Source of the DNA: Paenibacillus plantarum
Lineage (GTDB): Bacteria; Bacillota; Bacilli; Paenibacillales; NBRC-103111
Direction of reading: 5' to 3'
Assembly: GCF_013141695.1 (NCBI RefSeq)
Contig: NZ_WHNY01000089.1
Span: 1 to 47,265 of the forward strand
Length of the DNA stretch: 47,265 bases
In this document: positions 24,526-33,184 of the stretch, piece by piece
Position numbering within the stretch: the stretch's first letter is position 1
How the letters are laid out: every line of letters begins with the position of its first letter
The notes under the pieces: model-generated
Told to the model about the DNA's origin: nothing
Database searches by the model: none
The model's input: the letters and a program-made list of their open reading frames with translations, nothing else
Position numbers and translations under genes: made by a program

Positions 24526-25324
24526 CTTGCTGTCCCTAAAGTTTACTACGTTGACCGCATCCCGAGAAGGGGTATTGTATGCGGGAACGGAAGGACATGG
24601 TGTGGTCCAGTTCTCGCCGTTACGTTCCTGGGAAAGCGCATCTGAAGGGTTGCCAGCGCAGGTTCATGTATACCGATTAGATTGGGTGGAGACGCAGTTA
24701 TTCGCTTCTACGAGCCACGGATTATATCATTTAGAGGATGAAATATGGCAGCAAACGAGCATCACCGATCCCTGTTATGCGGCGATTGGCTGGGGTGATC
24801 GATTCGTTCTCACGGAGAACGGGTTGCTCTGTGGAAATGATGATGAATGGCTGCCGCTGGCCTACCGAGGGAAGAAAACTTATGATTTGCTAGTGACGCC
24901 TCATTTTATATTCCTGGGCTATGAGGATGGCGTTGCCTTCTATGATTTATTTACGGGAGATTGGTGCAGTATGCCTCTCCATCAAGCGGTGACTAGTTTA
25001 GCCGTATTCAACACGATGCTGGTCGGGACGACGGAACGCGGGGGCTTGATCGTGGGCAATAAGAATGGCGGATTCAATCAACATCGGTTCGATGGGATGT
25101 TCTTGAATCGCTTAGTCACGCATCGCGGCGAAGTCTACGTGTGTGCCAATACGGGGCTGTATAAGTTGAGCGAGATCAGAGGCAACATTATCCTGCACGC
25201 GTTAAATGCGCAAGCCGAGGTGACGGATCTACTGATTTGGCGTGATATGATGGTCATATCGACGCGTGACTCAGGTATTAAATATAAGCATGCCGATAAG
25301 TCAGGTTTTCAAACGGTTTTGTAA
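24491..25324 (+). CDS. Probable beta-propeller protein, Fur-regulated operon
   Basis: A 277-residue protein without a signal peptide. It is built of roughly 40-residue repeats of the type LYAGTEGHGVVQF, LFASTSHGLYHL, FLGYEDGVAFY, LVGTTERGGLIV, VYVCANTGLYKL and VISTRDSGIKY. That is the pattern of BNR/two-component-propeller blades, about six or seven in all. Such propellers usually bind partners or ligands. The AGAGAGGA at 24475-24482 supports the ATG at 24491; the longer frame from 24440 is less likely. It is co-transcribed with the upstream unknown gene. Biochemical role unknown. Confidence 0.8.
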   Translation: METNSTWQSTNDLLSLKFTTLTASREGVLYAGTEGHGVVQFSPLRSWESASEGLPAQVHVYRLDWVETQLFASTSHGLYHLEDEIWQQTSITDPCYAAIGWGDRFVLTENGLLCGNDDEWLPLAYRGKKTYDLLVTPHFIFLGYEDGVAFYDLFTGDWCSMPLHQAVTSLAVFNTMLVGTTERGGLIVGNKNGGFNQHRFDGMFLNRLVTHRGEVYVCANTGLYKLSEIRGNIILHALNAQAEVTDLLIWRDMMVISTRDSGIKYKHADKSGFQTVL

Positions 25325-25331
25325 TACATAG

Positions 25332-25366
25332 AAGCTCCCAGCGATTTTTTCGCGGGAGCTTTTTTC
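25332..25366 (+). terminator. Intrinsic terminator after the Fur-regulated operon
   Basis: Stem AAGCTCCC / GGGAGCTT with an inner GCG/CGC pairing and a T-rich loop, followed by six T residues. Confidence 0.85.
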
Positions 25367-25389
25367 AATTGGTCTTAGGAGAGGACTAA

Positions 25390-26901
25390 CTAAGCATGCC
25401 AAATCCGTGGCATGGCTATCGGTTCTTTCCCCAGCTCCGCCCAAATATAGGAAAGCATCAGACGGGATTTCAAATCTTTAGAATCAGGATCATCCCATAG
25501 ATTGCGAATTTCACCCGGATCCTCTTGGAGGTCAAAGAGTTCGCCATACGTTTGATTATAGTAGACCGTTAGCTTATATCGATCATCTACATATGTTTTC
25601 TGATGAATAGTCGTCTTCTCGTGGCGGAACTCGCAAATCGCATGGTCGCGCGCGCGTTCGGCTTGACCCGTCCACACGCTGCTTTGGTCGACGCCTGTCA
25701 TGAAGCAAGGAACAGGGATGCCAGCCATGGATAGAAAAGTAGGCGCGAGATCGACGAGAGATTGGATCGCATTCGACGTTTTACCCGCTGGAACGTGACC
25801 CGGATAACGGACGATGAAAGGGAGTTTAATCAAATCTTCATAATGGAAGCCGCCTTTGTATTGGAGGCCATGCTGCCCGAAGAAGTGACCATGATCCGTA
25901 GTGAATACAACGATCGTATTCTCGGCAAGCCCAAGCTCGTCCAACCGATCCAAAATGCGGCCAATGTGTGCGTCCATGCAGCTGATCATGCCGTAATAGG
26001 TGGCCACGAGTTGCTTGCGCTCACTTTCTGGCAGATGAGAATGTGAGTGATAACCATGGATGCCATAGCCGCTTTCTTTTAAATAGGAAAAGTCGGGTTT
26101 CTCTTCTTGCGTGAGCTGAAAGTGAGGTGGATTCTTCTCGTGCTCGCCTGGTGTGACGGTTGGGATGGTCAACTTCTCTGGATCATACATCGTGTCCCAT
26201 GGTGAAGGAACTAAGTAGTCGGGATGCGGATCGAAGAAGCTCGACCATAGGAAGAAGGCATCATCGGACTCCTTGTATTGTTCTAGCAGTGCATTCGTTC
26301 TTTCAGCAATCCACGTATTATAGTGGAACTCCTCCGGAATAGCCCAATGATGCAGCTGATTAGGGTCCATAGTGCCAGTCGGAGCTAAGAAATAATCCCG
26401 CCAATTCGTGAGCCCTTTCTCCTCCATCCATAGCGCATAATGTTGTCCCACATGAGCTTCATTCGTATGATTCCGTGCTAGTTCAACATGGTCAAAGCCA
26501 TAGAAAGGTTGGTCAAATGCTTTCCAATAATCCAAGTCCTGCAGAATTGGATAAGCTTCTAGTGAGGGATAATCCTCTGTACTTTTGAGCGGTTGGAAAT
26601 GTGCTTTACCGATCAGTGCTGTGCGATAATCCGCTTTCTTGAAATCTTCACCAACGGTATGTCGATCTTCCAATAGCTTCGTGCCGAGCGTCCATGCACC
26701 ATGTTGGCTAGGATATTGTCCGGTTATAATGGAAGATCTAGTCGGTGTACAAGTCGGATTGGGGCAATAAGCCCTTGTAAATGTCGTTCCTTCTTGAACG
26801 AGTCGATCCAAGCTAGGCGTAGATAGCTCTGGATTAAAAGCGCCAATCGTGTTCCAATGCTGCTGATCACTTGTGATGAGTAGAATATTTGGTTTTTTCA
26901 A
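25390..26901 (-). CDS. Sulfatase family hydrolase
   Basis: Type I sulfatase-like protein of 503 residues, without a signal peptide. It opens NILLITSDQQ (metal-binding Asp). The maturation motif is CTPTR with Cys51 as the residue to be converted to formylglycine; Thr takes the place of the usual Ser in C-x-P-S-R. A second metal site TTDHGHFFGQHG is present. The start is a TTG at 26901. It is divergent from an AraC regulator. Likely substrates are sulfated sugars or small sulfate esters; phosphonate ester hydrolases share this fold, so the substrate class is not certain. No matching permease or maturase gene is in the window. Confidence 0.88.
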   Translation of the reverse strand: MKKPNILLITSDQQHWNTIGAFNPELSTPSLDRLVQEGTTFTRAYCPNPTCTPTRSSIITGQYPSQHGAWTLGTKLLEDRHTVGEDFKKADYRTALIGKAHFQPLKSTEDYPSLEAYPILQDLDYWKAFDQPFYGFDHVELARNHTNEAHVGQHYALWMEEKGLTNWRDYFLAPTGTMDPNQLHHWAIPEEFHYNTWIAERTNALLEQYKESDDAFFLWSSFFDPHPDYLVPSPWDTMYDPEKLTIPTVTPGEHEKNPPHFQLTQEEKPDFSYLKESGYGIHGYHSHSHLPESERKQLVATYYGMISCMDAHIGRILDRLDELGLAENTIVVFTTDHGHFFGQHGLQYKGGFHYEDLIKLPFIVRYPGHVPAGKTSNAIQSLVDLAPTFLSMAGIPVPCFMTGVDQSSVWTGQAERARDHAICEFRHEKTTIHQKTYVDDRYKLTVYYNQTYGELFDLQEDPGEIRNLWDDPDSKDLKSRLMLSYIWAELGKEPIAMPRIWHA

Positions 26902-26991
26902 GGGGGATTTCCGCCTTTCTTTGTTCTTCTTACATGCTAGGTTCAGTATAGAAATACGAGGGAGAAAATAACATGATAGAATGTTAGAAAG

Positions 26992-27020
26992 TTGTCATTA
27001 TGTCTACTTTTTCGTAAAAT
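26992..27020 (+). promoter_or_regulatory. Sigma-A type promoter of the AraC gene at 27058
   Basis: TTGTCA (26992-26997), a 17-bp spacer and TAAAAT (27015-27020), 37 bp before the start codon. Confidence 0.55.
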
Positions 27021-27057
27021 TAGATAAGGAGAAATAGAGGGAGAGAGGAGTTCCGAG

Positions 27058-27900
27058 ATGCAAGAGTATGAGATGGAATTTGCCGATGTTTGGTTCGCTA
27101 TTCCCCACCCTTTTCAAACAGCCAGCGGCTGTTGGATTGTACGCGCAGGTCAGAATATTGCCAAGTCCACGTATCACATAGGGCCCAAAGTGATTGAGCA
27201 GACGAGCTTTCATTGGATTGTGCAAGGCAAGGTAAGGGTGACTTCACTTGACCATACCGTTGAATTAAGCGAAGGGGATTTATTTTGCTTATTTCCCGGA
27301 CGGCCTTATGTATACGAAACGATGCAAACGGAAGACAGTACCTCGCCGTTGAAAATGATTTGGCTAGCTATGGAAGGCAATCAATTACCGTTATTAACAG
27401 CCGAGTTTGGCCTAACGCCACAGAAGTATTGGTTACATGGCATGGTGAATAACGAAGTTGGAGAAGCACTGCGAAGCGTGATAGGGGCCATTTCGGGGAC
27501 GAAGAAAAATATGTATCTCGAACAGCGGACAATTAGTGATCTTTTTTATAAAATGAACCTGCAAGCGAATCGCTCAGCCTCCCAAGAGAAAGAGAACTGG
27601 CTCGCTCAGGTGAAGGATTTCTTTGATTTGCACTATACGGAGCATATACGGGTCGAGGATGCCGCCCACCATTTTGGCTACCATCGGTCCCATGTGTATG
27701 CGGCCTTTCTGAAGAAGTATGGCACATCACCGCAGCGGTACTTAGCCACCAAGCGTTTGGAGAAGGGCGCCGAACTGCTCAAAACCACGTCGTTATCGGT
27801 AACAGAAATCGCCTACTCGTTGGGTTATTCCGAGTTATATGCCTTCACACGGGCATTTACGACGTATATGGGGGTCTCACCACGAAGTTATCGGGGGTAA
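27058..27900 (+). CDS. AraC family regulator with N-terminal cupin
   Basis: Regulator of 280 residues. A cupin-like domain (HWIVQGKVRVTSLDHTVELS, EGDLFCLFPGRPY) precedes a C-terminal AraC DNA-binding domain (IRVEDAAHHFGYHRSHVYAAF and EIAYSLGYSELYAFTRAF). GAGAGGAG is about six bases before the ATG. It is divergent from the sulfatase, whose regulator it probably is. A four-box element lies between its stop and the next terminator. Confidence 0.9.
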   Translation: MQEYEMEFADVWFAIPHPFQTASGCWIVRAGQNIAKSTYHIGPKVIEQTSFHWIVQGKVRVTSLDHTVELSEGDLFCLFPGRPYVYETMQTEDSTSPLKMIWLAMEGNQLPLLTAEFGLTPQKYWLHGMVNNEVGEALRSVIGAISGTKKNMYLEQRTISDLFYKMNLQANRSASQEKENWLAQVKDFFDLHYTEHIRVEDAAHHFGYHRSHVYAAFLKKYGTSPQRYLATKRLEKGAELLKTTSLSVTEIAYSLGYSELYAFTRAFTTYMGVSPRSYRG

Positions 27901-28001
27901 TCTTCAATAAGCTACCAATATCCGGCAGCCGATACACCAGTAATCCTTTTGAAACTCCAAGGCCCCTTAAAGAAACTGGAGTCTTCCAACCTATTAATAA
28001 C

Positions 28002-28188
28002 TTAACTGTAAAATATACATCTATTTCCATAATTTAAAGCTATGAATCGAGATTAGATGGAAAAAGTGTTGTTATTTTTCGATTATCCGTCAGTTAAACT
28101 GAAAATAGGTAGGAATAACTACATATTTTCCAGTTATTTCATTATTAAGATGAAATATCGGGGATTTAACTGCACTTTTTCCATTTAT
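28002..28188. repeat. Four-box 187-bp intergenic element, copy C
   Basis: Boxes start at 28002, 28053, 28115 and 28166 (steps 51, 62, 51). Box 2 shares its first 15 bases with box 2 of copy B; box 3 is degenerate (ATAACTA...CAGTTAT) but in exact register. The central spacer contains the palindrome CAGTTAAACTG. The element begins 101 bp after the AraC stop and ends 86 bp before the terminator at 28275. Apart from this element, that terminator and a promoter, nothing is seen in the 27901-28394 gap. Confidence 0.8.
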
Positions 28189-28274
28189 TCAGCTGATTGG
28201 GTAAACCCACCCCAACAGTGTTCTTGCATGATTGCAGGAATTTGGGATGTCAGCAGATGTTGGGGGGATATGAA

Positions 28275-28320
28275 GACCGTGTTCCCTTGGAATTTAAGGG
28301 AAGCGGTCTATTTCATTTTT
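28275..28320 (+). terminator. Strong terminator upstream of the yes-type locus
   Basis: Stem GACC..TTCCCTT / AAGGGAA..GGTC (28275-28308) with a small internal bulge, then a tail with five T at its end. It isolates locus 3 from the AraC transcript. Confidence 0.8.
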
Positions 28321-28332
28321 GACAGTTGAACG

Positions 28333-28361
28333 TTGACCATTGTCCTTCAGAATGCCATAAT
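28333..28361 (+). promoter_or_regulatory. Sigma-A promoter of the yesMN-type operon
   Basis: TTGACC (28333-28338), a 17-bp spacer and CATAAT (28356-28361), 33 bp before the kinase start and just after the terminator. Confidence 0.7.
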
Positions 28362-28394
28362 CGATGATAAAACGAAATAGGGAGTCGGCCAACT

Positions 28395-30143
28395 ATGGGA
28401 TTACGTTCAGTCCTTGATACATATCGGCATATGAAGATCAAAAATAAGTTGTCGATTTTGATAACGATGATTATCGCGGTTTCCTTGGCATTTACCATTC
28501 TGATCCAGCAATATGTGTTTTCGATCTACGATGGACAAATTTATGATAAGTCTTCACGCGTGCTCAATTTATCGTCTACCGCGATTGAAACGGAGCTCAA
28601 GCGATTGCAACAGCTCTCTTACCGTATTTTAGCAGAAGAACAAGTTCAGGAATGGTTGACTTCTCTCAAAAAGAATCCATCTGATTATGATCGACTCATC
28701 ATTAGTCAATACTTGGTAGATCGACTAATCAGCTATTCCGGAGAGGAACCTTATTTATTTTCCATTCAAATTATGGATGCCAAAGGAAATGAGCATGAGG
28801 GCGGCAACATTTTAAGAATGGACGCTGAACGGAAAAGGCACATTTTGAATGTAGCTGCGGAAGGCAATGGGGAAAATCGTTGGATATACCCGGACAGCAA
28901 TGATTCTGCCTTGATTGCAACGCGGGAAATTCGCTCCTTTCACAAAACGAACTTTGATTTGGATTATTTAGGAACGCTTGTTATTCGAATCAATATTGAG
29001 AAGCTTGTACGCGATATCGCACCCGAAGAGGGCGATGTTCTGATTGTTTCGGATGAACATGTGATCTTTCCTAAAGAACCATCCTTCGATTGGAGTCGTA
29101 TTACGAAGACTATGGACGCTGGTAAAGGTTATGAAATCCAGAAAATTAACGGCGAAGAATATTTCATTGCCCAAATCCAGTCGTTGAATACAGGTTGGAC
29201 TTACTTGAACATTACCCCATTTAATCAAATATTTGACCGCATCATCTTCATCAAGGAAATGGTCGTTTTTGTCTTTATTGCGATATTCGTAGTCGTGATT
29301 TTGTTAGGCATACGTTTCTCGTACAGCTTAACTAGGCCCATCGATGAGTTGATGGTGCGGATGAAGCTGGCGGAGAAAGGGAATTTCGAAGAGGCGAATT
29401 TATTTCCGCCAGGCGGGCAAGTAGCCATGAATGAAATCGGTCTCTTGCAGCGAAGCTTCCGATTCATGATCGAGCGGATTAATACATTAATTCAGGAGAA
29501 TTATGCGAATCGACTTCTCATTAAAGAAACGGAATTTAAAGCGTTACAGTCCCAAATTAACCCGCATTTTCTGTATAACACGTTGGAATCGATTAATTGG
29601 ATGGCCAAAGTAAATCGACAATCCAAAATATCCGAGATGGTGGAAGCTCTGGCTTATTTACTTCGTCACTCTGTGGATTTAAAAGAGCCCATCATTACAC
29701 TCGGTGAGGAAATCGATATCGTGCGAAGCTATGTGACGATTCAGAAAATTCGCTTCGAAGAGCGATTGGTGTTCCGGTTGGATGTACCTGAAGAATTAAT
29801 GAGTCGGGCTATTCCCAAGCTGACCCTCCAGCCTCTGATGGAGAATGCCATTCATTATGCGCTAGAGTCAATCATTGAGCCTTGTGAAATTACAATTCGA
29901 GGTTGGAGTACAGAAGATGGCATTTTCCTTGCTGTTGATGATACGGGACCAGGGATTCCCGGTGGCCTTTTTGAAAGACTGCGTAGTGGTGAAGTGACGA
30001 CGAAGGGGAAAGGGATCGGACTCCTGAATATTGATGATCGGATTAAGCTTGCTTTTGGCGAAGCGTACGGAATTCGAGTAGATGAGTCAGCCAAGCAGGG
30101 GGCTACTATCATTTTAAGTTTACCTAAAGGGCAGGAGGAATAA
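28395..30143 (+). CDS. yesM: YesM-like sensor histidine kinase (locus 3)
   Basis: Membrane kinase of 582 residues. Transmembrane segments lie near residues 17-37 and 285-305, flanking an extracellular sensor region of about 245 residues, then HAMP and INPHFLYNT with His391. The N box (MENAIHYAL) and G1 box (VDDTGPGIP) are intact. GGGAG precedes the ATG. The stop is three bases before the regulator gene. Gene order with the next five genes is that of B. subtilis yesMNOPQR, the rhamnogalacturonan locus, which is the basis for the symbol; orthology is inferred from order and family. Confidence 0.9.
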   Translation: MGLRSVLDTYRHMKIKNKLSILITMIIAVSLAFTILIQQYVFSIYDGQIYDKSSRVLNLSSTAIETELKRLQQLSYRILAEEQVQEWLTSLKKNPSDYDRLIISQYLVDRLISYSGEEPYLFSIQIMDAKGNEHEGGNILRMDAERKRHILNVAAEGNGENRWIYPDSNDSALIATREIRSFHKTNFDLDYLGTLVIRINIEKLVRDIAPEEGDVLIVSDEHVIFPKEPSFDWSRITKTMDAGKGYEIQKINGEEYFIAQIQSLNTGWTYLNITPFNQIFDRIIFIKEMVVFVFIAIFVVVILLGIRFSYSLTRPIDELMVRMKLAEKGNFEEANLFPPGGQVAMNEIGLLQRSFRFMIERINTLIQENYANRLLIKETEFKALQSQINPHFLYNTLESINWMAKVNRQSKISEMVEALAYLLRHSVDLKEPIITLGEEIDIVRSYVTIQKIRFEERLVFRLDVPEELMSRAIPKLTLQPLMENAIHYALESIIEPCEITIRGWSTEDGIFLAVDDTGPGIPGGLFERLRSGEVTTKGKGIGLLNIDDRIKLAFGEAYGIRVDESAKQGATIILSLPKGQEE

Positions 30144-30146
30144 GGA

Positions 30147-31709
30147 ATGTATAATGTATTGTTAGTTGATGACGAGCGAATTATCCTAGATGGCATCTCA
30201 CGTATGGTGGATTGGTCTTCCTTACAAACGGAGCTAATGGGGACTGCGCGTAATGGTGTTGAAGCTTTTGAAATTATACAGAGACAAGCGCCTGATATTA
30301 TCATAAGTGATATTCGTATGCCTGGTATGGATGGGCTTGAGCTTGTGGCGCGTGTGCATGAGGCGTATCCGCATATTCGTTTTGTACTGCTTTCGGGTTT
30401 TGGTGAATTTGACTATGCGAGCAGAGCGATGCAGTATGGCGTCAAGCATTATTTACTCAAGCCAACGAATGAAGGGAAGATCGGGGAAGCACTTAAGGAA
30501 ATCGTGGCTGAGCTTGAACAGGAGACAAGTAAAGAGTCGTTCGTTCGGAACATGAAGGCAGAGCTTGAGAAAGTGATGCCGCATGTGAAAGAACAATTCC
30601 TTAAGGAATTTGTGACGAATAAGACCTATGGCAAAGTGGATTGGGACTATTTCCGAAGCTTATTTAAGCTGGATTTTGATTACCAAATTCGACTTCTCTT
30701 GTTTCAGTTGGAAGAGGGATTCGAGTTTGAGCTATTGTTCGCCATCAAGAATATTGCACAAGAAATCCTAGTTAGCCCTCTCCTCAGTACGACAATTGGG
30801 AATCATGTCTTAATATTACTGGAAGAATCAGATCAAATGGATCAGCTCCATGAGCGAATCTATCATATACGAGACACTTTTCAAAGTTATTATAAAAGGG
30901 ATGTCACGATCGCGCTTAGTGAGCCTAGCCACATAACTCAAGCAAGAACGCTGTATAGGCAATGCCTTCATTTGCTGAACTATCGCTTTTATTTGGGGGA
31001 AGGCAGTCTCATTACTCGTAAGGATACCGAAGGCTCTCAAGAAGCTTCACCGAAGGAGCTGGGTTGGGATGAGGAACGTCTCAATATGTCGGTAAGATCC
31101 GGCCACCGTGAGGAAGCGGAAGCAGCTTTACGTGCTTTTATTGGGGGATTGAAAGAAGCTCAGCTTGATATTGATGTAACGAAATCGTACGTCATTCAGC
31201 AATTTGTATCGCTTGTTCGACAGTGCGCACCCGAAGAAATGAATCATTATTTCACCCAAATTCCCTTGATTGTTGAAATGAACACACTGCAAACGATTCA
31301 AACGTTTATGGAGAATGTTGTCATTACGATGACGGAACGATTCTATGGACTTAACAAAGTGAAGCATAGTGCGATTGTTCAAAAGGTTATTGATGTAATT
31401 ACTTCTCAGCTAGGGAACTCCGAGCTCAGTTTGAATTGGGTAGCGCATGAAATGCTGTATATGAATGCAGACTATCTCGGGAAACTATTCAAGAAGGAAA
31501 CAGGTGAGAAATTTTCCAATTATGTCATGAAAGCAAGAATAAATAGAGCCACCGAGTTGATCGCTGAGGATGCGGATATCAAAATTTTCGAACTCGCTGA
31601 ACGACTTGGTTTCGGTGACAATCCACAATATTTTAGTCAAGTATTCAAAAAATACCGAGGTTCAACCCCATCGGAGTACATGAAATCGACAGACACCTCT
31701 GCATTTTAA
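30147..31709 (+). CDS. yesN: YesN-like response regulator (locus 3)
   Basis: Regulator of 520 residues. The receiver domain has VDDERI, Asp55 in IISDIRMPGMDG and LLKP; the C-terminal AraC domain has WVAHEMLYMNADYLGKLFKK and ELAERLGFGDNPQYFSQVFKK. AGGAGGAATAAGGA precedes the ATG. Its expected target is the binding-protein promoter upstream of 31806, which has a -10 box but no clear -35. Confidence 0.92.
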   Translation: MYNVLLVDDERIILDGISRMVDWSSLQTELMGTARNGVEAFEIIQRQAPDIIISDIRMPGMDGLELVARVHEAYPHIRFVLLSGFGEFDYASRAMQYGVKHYLLKPTNEGKIGEALKEIVAELEQETSKESFVRNMKAELEKVMPHVKEQFLKEFVTNKTYGKVDWDYFRSLFKLDFDYQIRLLLFQLEEGFEFELLFAIKNIAQEILVSPLLSTTIGNHVLILLEESDQMDQLHERIYHIRDTFQSYYKRDVTIALSEPSHITQARTLYRQCLHLLNYRFYLGEGSLITRKDTEGSQEASPKELGWDEERLNMSVRSGHREEAEAALRAFIGGLKEAQLDIDVTKSYVIQQFVSLVRQCAPEEMNHYFTQIPLIVEMNTLQTIQTFMENVVITMTERFYGLNKVKHSAIVQKVIDVITSQLGNSELSLNWVAHEMLYMNADYLGKLFKKETGEKFSNYVMKARINRATELIAEDADIKIFELAERLGFGDNPQYFSQVFKKYRGSTPSEYMKSTDTSAF

Positions 31710-31754
31710 ACAAATAGGTCTGTATTTTGGATTAACGTTTGCTCCTTCCAGCGG

Positions 31755-31784
31755 CATAATACGAGTAGAAAGAAAACGATTACA
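31755..31784 (+). promoter_or_regulatory. -10 box and cre-like site upstream of the locus 3 binding protein
   Basis: CATAAT (31755-31760) has no good -35 at the usual distance. A 15-base cre-like sequence at 31770-31784 matches WTGNAANCGNWNNCW with one mismatch (A for T at position 2). The arrangement is like the cre site at 290-304. Confidence 0.4.
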
Positions 31785-31805
31785 ACTTTGGGGAGGAAAT
31801 AACAG

Positions 31806-33140
31806 ATGAAAAAAGTCATGTTTACAGTAATCTCGGCCGCGTTACTACTTGCAGGTTGCGGTACAAGTGGTTCTAGCGGATCAACAAGCACACCGAGCAC
31901 AGGCACAAGCCCAGCAGCAAGTGCAGCACCAACGACAAGTGCCAAAGCAGATCCAGTTACTTTGCGCGTTTCATGGTGGGGCGGACAAGCACGTCATGAC
32001 TATACATTGAAAGTGATTGAATTGTACCAGCAGAAGCACCCGAATGTGAAAATCGAATCGGAGTATGCCGCATTCGACGACTATTGGAAGAAGCTTGCAC
32101 CACAGGCTGCTGCAAACGGACTGCCAGACGTCTTTCAAATGGACGTTTCCTACCTGACACAATATGGAACTAGAGGGCAATTGGAAGATTTGACACCATT
32201 TACAACAAGCGGTGTGTTGAATGTGAAAGATATTGCTGAAAACAGTCTTTCCGGTGGTAAAATTGACGGTAAACTGGTTGCCATGAATGCAGGATCCAAT
32301 GCCCTAGGTGGAACCATCGATCCGCAAATGTTGAAAGACAATGGCATTACCTTGAAGGATGATTGGACATTTGGTGACTTGGACGCTGTCGGCGCGACGC
32401 TGAAAGCCAAAGGCAAGTTGCTCGCTGGTGACCTTCGTCATGACGTATACTTCCCGTTCTATCTGAGAAGTGTTGGTCAAAAGCTATACGCGGCTGATGG
32501 CGCTAGTCTCGGATATGCCGATGATAAAGCCTTTGTTGACTACTACACGATGTACAAAAAATGGTATGATTCCGGTTACTTGCTGCCGCTAGATAAGTTA
32601 GCACAGAAAAAAGGAACGGCAGAAGACGATGAAATGGTGCTAGGCAATGCGGCTGCAACTTTCGCTTGGTCTAACCAGTTCATTGGCTTCAATACAGCAG
32701 CGAAGCGTTCGCTGGATATCATGAAAACGCCAAGCTGGGGTCAAAACAAAGCACTATTCTTGAAACCAAGTATGTTCTGGTCTGTGTCCAAAAGCTCGAA
32801 GAACAAAGAAGAAGCAGCCAAATTCGTTGACTTCTTGATCAATGATATCGATGCGAACAAAATTATCATGGGCGAGCGCGGTGTACCCGTTTCCTCCAAA
32901 GTAAAAGAAGCTTTGATGCCGCTATTGACGCCTGAACAAAAGAAAGTATTTGAGTACGTAGCATGGGCAGAGAAAAACGCTTCTCCAATGGATCCGCCAA
33001 GCCCAATTGGTTCCGTTGAAGTAGAGAAACTGCTTAAAGATACGGCTGAACAAATCATGTACAAAAAATTGACAGTTGAAGAAGGCGCAGCGAAATTCCG
33101 TAAGGACGCGAACGCAATTTTAGCTAAAAACAAAAAATAA
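31806..33140 (+). CDS. yesO: Sugar-binding lipoprotein, YesO type (locus 3)
   Basis: Binding protein of 444 residues. MKKVMF, a hydrophobic core and the lipobox LLAGC lead to a Gly/Ser/Thr-rich linker and a body starting VTLRVSWWGGQARHDYT, typical of family 1 binding proteins with an aromatic ligand site. GGGGAGG lies upstream. In B. subtilis YesO-YesPQ imports rhamnogalacturonan fragments; the same substrate is likely here because a GH105 gene ends the operon. A terminator follows the gene. Confidence 0.9.
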   Translation: MKKVMFTVISAALLLAGCGTSGSSGSTSTPSTGTSPAASAAPTTSAKADPVTLRVSWWGGQARHDYTLKVIELYQQKHPNVKIESEYAAFDDYWKKLAPQAAANGLPDVFQMDVSYLTQYGTRGQLEDLTPFTTSGVLNVKDIAENSLSGGKIDGKLVAMNAGSNALGGTIDPQMLKDNGITLKDDWTFGDLDAVGATLKAKGKLLAGDLRHDVYFPFYLRSVGQKLYAADGASLGYADDKAFVDYYTMYKKWYDSGYLLPLDKLAQKKGTAEDDEMVLGNAAATFAWSNQFIGFNTAAKRSLDIMKTPSWGQNKALFLKPSMFWSVSKSSKNKEEAAKFVDFLINDIDANKIIMGERGVPVSSKVKEALMPLLTPEQKKVFEYVAWAEKNASPMDPPSPIGSVEVEKLLKDTAEQIMYKKLTVEEGAAKFRKDANAILAKNKK

Positions 33141-33150
33141 GCTTGCTCCG

Positions 33151-33184
33151 AAGCCTCCGCATAGCAATTTGTGCGGGGGCTTTT
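33151..33184 (+). terminator. Terminator after the locus 3 binding protein
   Basis: An 11-bp stem AAGCCTCCGCA / TGCGGGGGCTT (one T-G pair), then TT. The remaining 250 bp up to 33436 hold no gene; I see no clear promoter there, so the permeases may depend on readthrough. Confidence 0.8.

Noticed and set aside
10192..28188. CRISPR array interpretation of the 23-bp boxes with 28- and 39-bp spacers
   Set aside because: Boxes are diverged and palindromic, orientation alternates, each set has only four with a fixed unequal spacing, and there are no cas genes.
28057..28329. 90-codon frame in the gap after the AraC gene
   Set aside because: It lies across element copy C and runs into the terminator hairpin; no Shine-Dalgarno at its start.
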